Source: RZZS01 sp964491785 (lineage in GTDB: Bacteria; Pseudomonadota; Alphaproteobacteria; Micavibrionales; Micavibrionaceae). Taken from it: 64,000 nt of DNA. A model generated the notes under the pieces. The model saw nothing but the letters and a program-made list of their open reading frames with translations, was not told the DNA's origin and ran no database searches. Each line of letters begins with the position of its first letter. The stretch's first letter is position 1. The translations under genes were made by a program, and so were the position numbers. Positions 59,213 to 64,000 of this stretch are shown piece by piece. The DNA lies in NCBI GenBank assembly GCA_964491785.1, contig CAZBGS010000002.1, positions 124,001 through 188,000 on the forward strand, in the 5' to 3' direction.

Positions 59213-59973
59213 TGAACCCGGTTATCTTTGACAGAAAGGATCTGCGGCAGTTTCGGCAGCGGGCCCGCGGGAGCGGAGGAGATCAATCTTTTCTCAGACG
59301 CGCCGCCGGCGAGGGTATCGTCAGCCGTCTTGAGGATGTGGCGAAGGGCTTTACGCGCGGTCTGCTGATCGGGCAGAGAGACTTCGGAGAGCTTCCGAAA
59401 ATCGGGGCTCTGGTCACATGCGACTACGGGCGCGAAGCAGATGTTGAGGCGGACGAGGAATTTATTCCCTTTAAGGAAGGGTCTTTCAATGCCTGTGTAA
59501 GCAATCTTACTCTGCACAGCGTCAACGACCTGCCCGGCTCCCTGCTGCAAATACGCAATATCCTGAAACCCGGCGGGCTTTTTATTTGCTCGCTGCCGGG
59601 AAGGGGAACGCTTCACGAGTTGAGGGAGTGTCTGGCAAGGGCGGAAATCAAACTGCGAGGCGGCGCAAGTCCAAGAGTCTTCCCCTTTGCCGACGGGCAG
59701 CAGGTCGCGGCATTGATGCAAAGGGCGAGATTCGAGATACCCGTTGTGGACAGCGAGTCCGTAACCGTGACCTACAAGGATTTTTTCAGACTGCTTCACG
59801 ATCTGCGCGGAATGGGCGAAGGAAATATCCTCTCCGGGCGCGACCGCCGTTATCCCGGCAGGAATCTTTTCGTGGAAGCCGAAAAAATTTACCGCGAGGA
59901 ATACGCGCAAGGCGGCGAAATTCAGGCGAATTTCAACATAATTTATGCGATCGGCTGGCGGGGGGAAGCTTGA
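59212..59973 (+). CDS. NDUFAF5/BioC-like methyltransferase-fold protein
   Basis: This 253-residue protein starts at a GTG that overlaps the previous stop by one base. It resembles NDUFAF5/BioC-type Rossmann proteins: IFDRKDLRQFRQRA at the start, FKEGSFNACVSNLTLHSVND and RNILKPGGLFICSLPGRGTL in the middle, GRNLFVEAEKIYREEY at the end. Its glycine-rich SAM motif is altered (LLIGQRDFGEL), a known feature of NDUFAF5, an arginine hydroxylase of complex I. In alphaproteobacteria this gene usually sits divergent from comF; here the 877-aa gene is between them. Confidence 0.82.
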   Translation: MNPVIFDRKDLRQFRQRARGSGGDQSFLRRAAGEGIVSRLEDVAKGFTRGLLIGQRDFGELPKIGALVTCDYGREADVEADEEFIPFKEGSFNACVSNLTLHSVNDLPGSLLQIRNILKPGGLFICSLPGRGTLHELRECLARAEIKLRGGASPRVFPFADGQQVAALMQRARFEIPVVDSESVTVTYKDFFRLLHDLRGMGEGNILSGRDRRYPGRNLFVEAEKIYREEYAQGGEIQANFNIIYAIGWRGEA

Positions 59974-59981
59974 CCGGTCGC

Positions 59982-60347
59982 TTAGTCCTCAGAAGGGCCT
60001 GTGCGGCGTCTTGAGCGGCGGATTTGCGGGCGCTGGCGGAAGCCGGGGTCAGGTTGCTGATGGTCAGCTTCATTTCCAAATGAATCGTCTTCCATGTGAT
60101 TATCATGGTGCTGGCCCTTTTCGCGCTTGGCACGGTGCGGAGGAATCGGGATAGGTTTCAGGGCCATTTCCTCGCGCTCGCTGATAGCCATTTCTATCTC
60201 AAGCCGGGAGCCGATTTTTCTCAGTTCATGAATGGAATCCTGCAGCGCTTCACGCGTCTGCGAGTTATGTTCGTCCGCCCGCCACGCGAGATAGTATGTA
60301 ACACAAGCGTCCGTCGCTTCGCGCAATCTTTTTTCGATCTCATCCAT
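59982..60347 (-). CDS. Hypothetical protein
   Basis: This 121-residue protein starts MDEIEKRLREATDACV (ATG 60347 with GGAG nine bases upstream). The first 65 residues are helical and acidic/basic mixed (SREALQDSIHELRKIGSRLE-like); the last half is disordered, His/Arg/Gln-rich. No family is recognised. It is on the opposite strand from the methyltransferase and ends nine bases from it. Confidence 0.55.
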   Translation of the reverse strand: MDEIEKRLREATDACVTYYLAWRADEHNSQTREALQDSIHELRKIGSRLEIEMAISEREEMALKPIPIPPHRAKREKGQHHDNHMEDDSFGNEADHQQPDPGFRQRPQIRRSRRRTGPSED

Positions 60348-60407
60348 TTGAGGCACTCCGTTTTAAATTCCGTCCACTCTATACACATAAGCGGCATGCT
60401 TGCAAGA

Positions 60408-61394
60408 TTATGACGCTTTGGCCACAGAAGTTAATGCCACATCGTGTTCGGCCATAGTCAAATCGAGGTGGTCGGCAATGGATAAAACCGATTCAAGCTC
60501 CCTCTTCAGGGTCATGACGCTGGAAACATCAGTGGCGGAAGAGTGGATACTGGCGGGTTCAAAGTAGTTTTTATCCGAGGGCAGCAGAACCAGCATCTTG
60601 CTGTCATACCACGCTGCGCTTATTCCTTTGGCCTGATAATATTCTACAATTTTTTTAAGGTTCTCGATGACGAGCGGATCGATGAGGTATCTGGCCTCGA
60701 CCTGGTCGCTGGTGTAGACGTCGAATAGCTGTTCAAAACGGGGGTCGACAAGATTGGCTCTTTCCAGACCGCAGGTTTTCTCCTTCAGCCATTTGAGAAC
60801 TCCGGCCTGATCCTTTATCAGGATGGTTCTGCCCGCAAAGCGCCTCTTTCTAAGTGCCATAATTATAACCAGACCTTTGAAGACAGTTACATAATAAGTA
60901 CGTTTGCCGGATCTGTGACGTTGTTCCAGATGGATTTCGGCAAGCTGAATGTCGATGCCCTTGTATTCGCCGCTGAAGAAGTCTTCAGAGGAGTAGCGTT
61001 CATGCGAGGGAATAATTCCCGAAGGTTTCATTTCAGACATAGGAATCTTGCCTGAAGGCCGGTAGAAGAGATTGCCGAGCGCCATGGCGATATGGGGGAG
61101 GATTTCCTTTTTATAGGCGCTTGCATACTGTCTTTTCGGGGAGCTCACCCACCACCACAGCGCGGCCAGAAAAGCGATTGTTATACCGGCGACGCTGTCG
61201 TCGCTGCCTCTTTGCCACATCAGCAGCATATAGTCGATCCAGCCGAGAAGCGGAACCACTGGGATGGAAACAAGGGCTGCGGCCCTCAGCCTCCACCGGT
61301 ACTGCCTGAGCTTGCCGGCGCGTATTTTCTCCAGTTCCAGGAGCAGCGGCTCCACCATTTCGAGCAATCCGGAATCACTTTCTTTATCTTCCAT
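60408..61394 (-). CDS. DUF3137 membrane protein
   Basis: This 328-residue protein has two N-terminal transmembrane helices (about residues 38-58 and 70-88) and a soluble C-terminal DUF3137 region: EDFFSGEYKGIDIQLAEIHL, VFKGLVIIMALRKRRFAGRT, RFEQLFDVYTSDQVEARYLI. The family is widespread but uncharacterised. It is divergent from purB. The evidence is the pattern F-x-G-x-Y-x-G and VEARYLI. Confidence 0.82.
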   Translation of the reverse strand: MEDKESDSGLLEMVEPLLLELEKIRAGKLRQYRWRLRAAALVSIPVVPLLGWIDYMLLMWQRGSDDSVAGITIAFLAALWWWVSSPKRQYASAYKKEILPHIAMALGNLFYRPSGKIPMSEMKPSGIIPSHERYSSEDFFSGEYKGIDIQLAEIHLEQRHRSGKRTYYVTVFKGLVIIMALRKRRFAGRTILIKDQAGVLKWLKEKTCGLERANLVDPRFEQLFDVYTSDQVEARYLIDPLVIENLKKIVEYYQAKGISAAWYDSKMLVLLPSDKNYFEPASIHSSATDVSSVMTLKRELESVLSIADHLDLTMAEHDVALTSVAKAS

Positions 61395-61483
61395 GTTATC
61401 CTGCCGGCCTCCGCCATGCTTGACCTTAAAAACACGTAATGATAGCTCATAGTGGTGTTTTTATTAATAAAGAAGAGGCGCAT

Positions 61484-62785
61484 ATGATCCCCCGCTACAC
61501 ACGACCGGAGATGGCCGGTATTTTCGATCTGGAAAACAAGTACCGGATCATGCTGGAGATCGAGACGCTGGCATGCGAAAAGATGGCGGAGCTTGGCGTC
61601 ATTCCGGAGAGCGTGCCGAAGGTACTTCGTGAAAAGGGCAATTTCGACGTGGCGCGCATCGACGAGATCGAGCGGGAAGTCAAACATGACGTGATCGCCT
61701 TTCTTACTTCGGTGGCCGGGTTTATCGGAGAGGACGCGAGATTCGTGCATCAGGGCATGACATCTTCGGACGTCAACGACACGACCTTCGCGGTGCAGCT
61801 GACGCAGGCCGCTGATCTTCTGCTTGCGGATCTGGACGCGGTGCTCTCCGCGCTGAAGCGGCGGGCGCTGGAGCATCAGGATACGATATGCATCGGGCGC
61901 AGCCACGGAGTGCATGCGGAACCGACTACTTTCGGGCTGAAGCTTGCGGGGCATTACGCCGCTTTCCGCAGGGCGAGAGAGCGGCTTGAACTCGCCCGCG
62001 AAGAGGTGGCGACCTGCAAGATCTCCGGCGCAGTCGGGACTTACGCCACCATCGATCCGCGGGTCGAGGAATATGTCGCCTCGAAGCTCGGTCTCGAATG
62101 CGAGACGGTGGCCACGCAGGTGATACCGCGCGACCGGCATGCGATGTTTTTCTGTACGCTCGGAGTTATCGCCTCCTCAATTGAAAATCTGGCGGTCGAA
62201 ATCAGGCATTTGCAGCGCACCGAGCTGCGCGAGGCGGAAGAGTTTTTCTCGCCGGGGCAGAAGGGAAGCTCGGCGATGCCGCACAAGCGCAATCCGATCT
62301 TAAGCGAGAACCTCACCGGCCTTGCCCGTATCGTCCGCGCGGCGGTGACGCCCGCGCTTGAGAATGTGGCGCTCTGGCACGAGCGGGACATATCACATTC
62401 ATCGGTCGAGCGGGTAATGGCGCCGGACGCCTGTATTGCGCTGGATTTCGCGCTTGTCCGGCTTGCCGGGCTGATCGGGGGACTCATTGTCTATCCGGAG
62501 AACATGAAGGCCGGCCTGGAGCGCACCGGGGGGCTTTATTTTTCGCAGAAGGTATTGCTGGCGCTGACGCAGGCTGGGGTCAGCAGGGAGGACGCCTACC
62601 GCCTCGTGCAGCGGAACGCCATGAAAGTCTGGGAGGCCGGCGGGGCCAAAAGCTTTTACGATGCGCTTTGCGAGGATCCTGATGTGACTTCGAAGGTTGG
62701 AGCCGATGAGTTAACCAAAATTTGTGATTTATCCGCCTATACTGGTGAGGCGGGCAGGATTATTAGACGCGCTCTGGGCAACTGA
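61484..62785 (+). CDS. purB: Adenylosuccinate lyase PurB
   Basis: This 433-residue enzyme catalyses two steps of purine synthesis, cleaving SAICAR and adenylosuccinate to release fumarate. The superfamily signature GSSAMPHKRNP lies near residues 262-272, with the HQGMTSSDVNDTTFAVQL and GRSHGVHAEPTTFGLKLAGH regions before it. ATG 61484 is chosen since AGAAGAGG precedes it and MIPRYTRPEM is the typical start. Confidence 0.98.
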   Translation: MIPRYTRPEMAGIFDLENKYRIMLEIETLACEKMAELGVIPESVPKVLREKGNFDVARIDEIEREVKHDVIAFLTSVAGFIGEDARFVHQGMTSSDVNDTTFAVQLTQAADLLLADLDAVLSALKRRALEHQDTICIGRSHGVHAEPTTFGLKLAGHYAAFRRARERLELAREEVATCKISGAVGTYATIDPRVEEYVASKLGLECETVATQVIPRDRHAMFFCTLGVIASSIENLAVEIRHLQRTELREAEEFFSPGQKGSSAMPHKRNPILSENLTGLARIVRAAVTPALENVALWHERDISHSSVERVMAPDACIALDFALVRLAGLIGGLIVYPENMKAGLERTGGLYFSQKVLLALTQAGVSREDAYRLVQRNAMKVWEAGGAKSFYDALCEDPDVTSKVGADELTKICDLSAYTGEAGRIIRRALGN

Positions 62786-62832
62786 ATTTCCGCACTGCCT
62801 TGTCCGGGGCGCGGGTTACGGGCGAAGCAGCG

Positions 62833-63636
62833 ATGGCGGGAAAATTCAGCGAGACGGCTTTTTACAAAAAGCACAAATACCGGCTGCGGCGGGCGAACGA
62901 TATTTTGTCGATGGTCTCGGCGCTGATACTGATCCTTTTTATCTGCTCCGATCAAAGCATGCATGCGGTCGCAGTCCGGCATATGGTCAGCGACATCGAG
63001 GCCACCGCCCTTGTCACCGGACTGCATACCGGCCTTTACAAGATCGACCGGAAAGTTCTGCGGGCGATGGCGCAGGCGCCGCGAGACAAATTCGTCGGGG
63101 CCAGATACGCGAGTTTCGCCTATCTGAATATCGCCCTGCCAATCAGGGGGCACGACCATATGCTGCCGGAGCCGTTTCTATCGGCAATGATGATAAATCT
63201 GATGGATATCGATCCCGGCGACAAGGTTCTGGAGGTCGGCTACGGGATGGGTTACGAGACTGCCGTGATGGCGCATCTGGCGAAGCGGGTTTATTCGGTG
63301 CGGCAGGAAGAATTTTCAATTGGCGAACAGGACGAGTTCAGACCGCTCGAAAACTGCGGCTACGCCAATGTGTTCACGCGCAAGGGCAACGGAATTCTTG
63401 GCTGGAGCGAGGCCGGGCCGTTTGACGCGATACTGGTGAAGCAGGCGCTCGACAGGCCGCCGGTGGCGCTGGTAAGGCAGCTCAAGACCGGAGGCCGTCT
63501 GGTAATGCCGCTGGTCATCGAGGGAGAGCCGCAGCAAAGGCTTGTCCTTTACACCAAGAAACCGGACGGATCGCTTTCCAGACGAACCACCCTCTACATC
63601 CGGATGACCCCTTTGCTAAAAGGCAAGGAAGCCTGA
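62833..63636 (+). CDS. PCMT-like methyltransferase with N-terminal membrane anchor
   Basis: This 267-residue protein has one hydrophobic segment (about residues 26-43, SMVSALILILFIC) followed by a Rossmann domain like protein-L-isoaspartate O-methyltransferase: AQAPRDKFVGARYA, VLEVGYGMGYETAVMAHLAK and LVKQALDRPPVALVRQLKTG with GGRLVMPLV. The anchor is not typical for PCMT. The start at ATG 62833 lacks a clear Shine-Dalgarno sequence; a TTG at 62800 is possible. It follows purB by 47 bp. Substrate unknown. Confidence 0.75.
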   Translation: MAGKFSETAFYKKHKYRLRRANDILSMVSALILILFICSDQSMHAVAVRHMVSDIEATALVTGLHTGLYKIDRKVLRAMAQAPRDKFVGARYASFAYLNIALPIRGHDHMLPEPFLSAMMINLMDIDPGDKVLEVGYGMGYETAVMAHLAKRVYSVRQEEFSIGEQDEFRPLENCGYANVFTRKGNGILGWSEAGPFDAILVKQALDRPPVALVRQLKTGGRLVMPLVIEGEPQQRLVLYTKKPDGSLSRRTTLYIRMTPLLKGKEA

Positions 63637-63688
63637 AAAGAAACCAATCACCTCCCCTCGGCTTAACCCAAATTTCTCACACTCCCGT

Positions 63689-63722
63689 ATCCGTCATACC
63701 GGCGGCGCGCCGGAAGGCGCGG
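63689..63722. repeat. REP-like intergenic element (degenerate)
   Basis: GTCATACCGGCGGCGCGCC followed by GGAAGGCGCGG holds an imperfect palindrome resembling the elements at 27488 and 47353. The rest of 63637-63819 shows nothing that I can identify. Confidence 0.4.
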
Positions 63723-63819
63723 ACTTCTGCATTTTCAAATGTTGAGAAACGCACTCCGGCCACCAATGGTGCTTTTCCGACTTATTTTACCTTTCCTCTG
63801 TGCTGTCATTTTATCAACC

Positions 63820-64000
63820 TTACTTTGTGACCGGATAGAGTAACGGGAACCAGCGTTCGACAACATCTATAGGGAAGCCTAAACGTACTGCCCCTCTAGG
63901 GGTGTCTGAAACCAGTAGCCCCTTTTTGGTAAGCGCGTACAGTATCTCTCTGGCAGCACGATCTTTCAGACCTGTAATGTCTTCGACTTTGCCGCGTTCG
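63820..64000 (-). CDS. Fic-family protein, C-terminal fragment (cut by window edge)
   Basis: The last 60 codons of a minus-strand gene are readable, ending in the stop at 63820-63822. The translation includes RGKVEDITGLKDRAAREILY, then LTKKGLLVSDTPRGAVRLGF, then the terminal FPLLYPVTK. This is the C-terminal winged-helix region found after the Fic (AMPylating) domain in a common family. The Fic domain with HPFxxGNGR must lie beyond the right edge. The assignment relies on this tail alone. Confidence 0.7.
   Translation of the reverse strand, partial: ERGKVEDITGLKDRAAREILYALTKKGLLVSDTPRGAVRLGFPIDVVERWFPLLYPVTK

Overview
The window is a chromosomal segment of an alphaproteobacterium with about 55-60% G+C. 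The assignment rests on alphaproteobacterium-specific flagellar genes (flbT, flaF, fliX, flbD, motE, a DUF6468 gene next to fliM), an alphaproteobacterial type of DksA, and a comF / carbon-nitrogen hydrolase / NDUFAF5-like methyltransferase neighbourhood. A Rhodospirillales- or Micavibrionales-like lineage is plausible, but the genus cannot be fixed from the sequence.

Positions 1-43382 are almost entirely a flagellar and chemotaxis island. Minus strand: cheY-cheZ and fliL-fliM-DUF6468-motE. Then flgF-flgG-flgA-flgH (+), a 1019-aa AMIN/TPR protein (+), an flhB-C-terminal-like gene, a small gene, fliO and fliP (-), flgB-flgC-fliE (+), fliX-dksA (-), and the rod/hook operon flgI-flgJ-flgN-fliK-flgD-flgE-flgE2 (+). 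A large TPR/glycosyltransferase/pyruvyltransferase fusion follows, then two flagellins, two flbT copies, flaF, a FlaG-like gene (-), fliF-fliG-fliH-fliN-motA-like-flbD (+), an OmpA-type lipoprotein (-) and flhA (+). Five sites match the sigma-54 -24/-12 consensus with GG-N10-GC spacing (before flgF, flgB, flgI, flagellin 2 and flbT1). This fits control by the sigma-54 activator FlbD encoded here. fliI, fliJ, fliQ, fliR, full flhB, motB, flgK, flgL and fliD are not in the window.

A well-formed TPP riboswitch with a terminator lies downstream of fliE at 14461-14601. It has no thiamine gene after it, only convergent genes, so it is an orphan and the most surprising element here.

Positions 43383-64000 are mixed housekeeping and accessory genes: a membrane protein, a lipase-like protein, trmFO, a FecR-domain protein, an HNH nuclease, a HAD hydrolase, an esterase, an FTR1 iron permease behind a Fur-box-like site, gluQRS, an XRE regulator, three tandem secreted LamG-type proteins, a nitrilase-family hydrolase and comF. 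A 877-aa methyltransferase protein with Nudix-like C-terminal regions follows, then an NDUFAF5-like methyltransferase, a DUF3137 protein, purB, a PCMT-like protein and the 3' end of a Fic-family gene at the right edge.

The flagellar genes supply motor switch (fliF, G, M, N), export parts (fliH, O, P, flhA), rod, rings and hook (flgB, C, F, G, H, I, E, D, fliE, K), filament (two flagellins) and its post-transcriptional control (flbT, flaF), motor accessory proteins (fliL, motE, motA-like) and switch signalling (cheY, cheZ).
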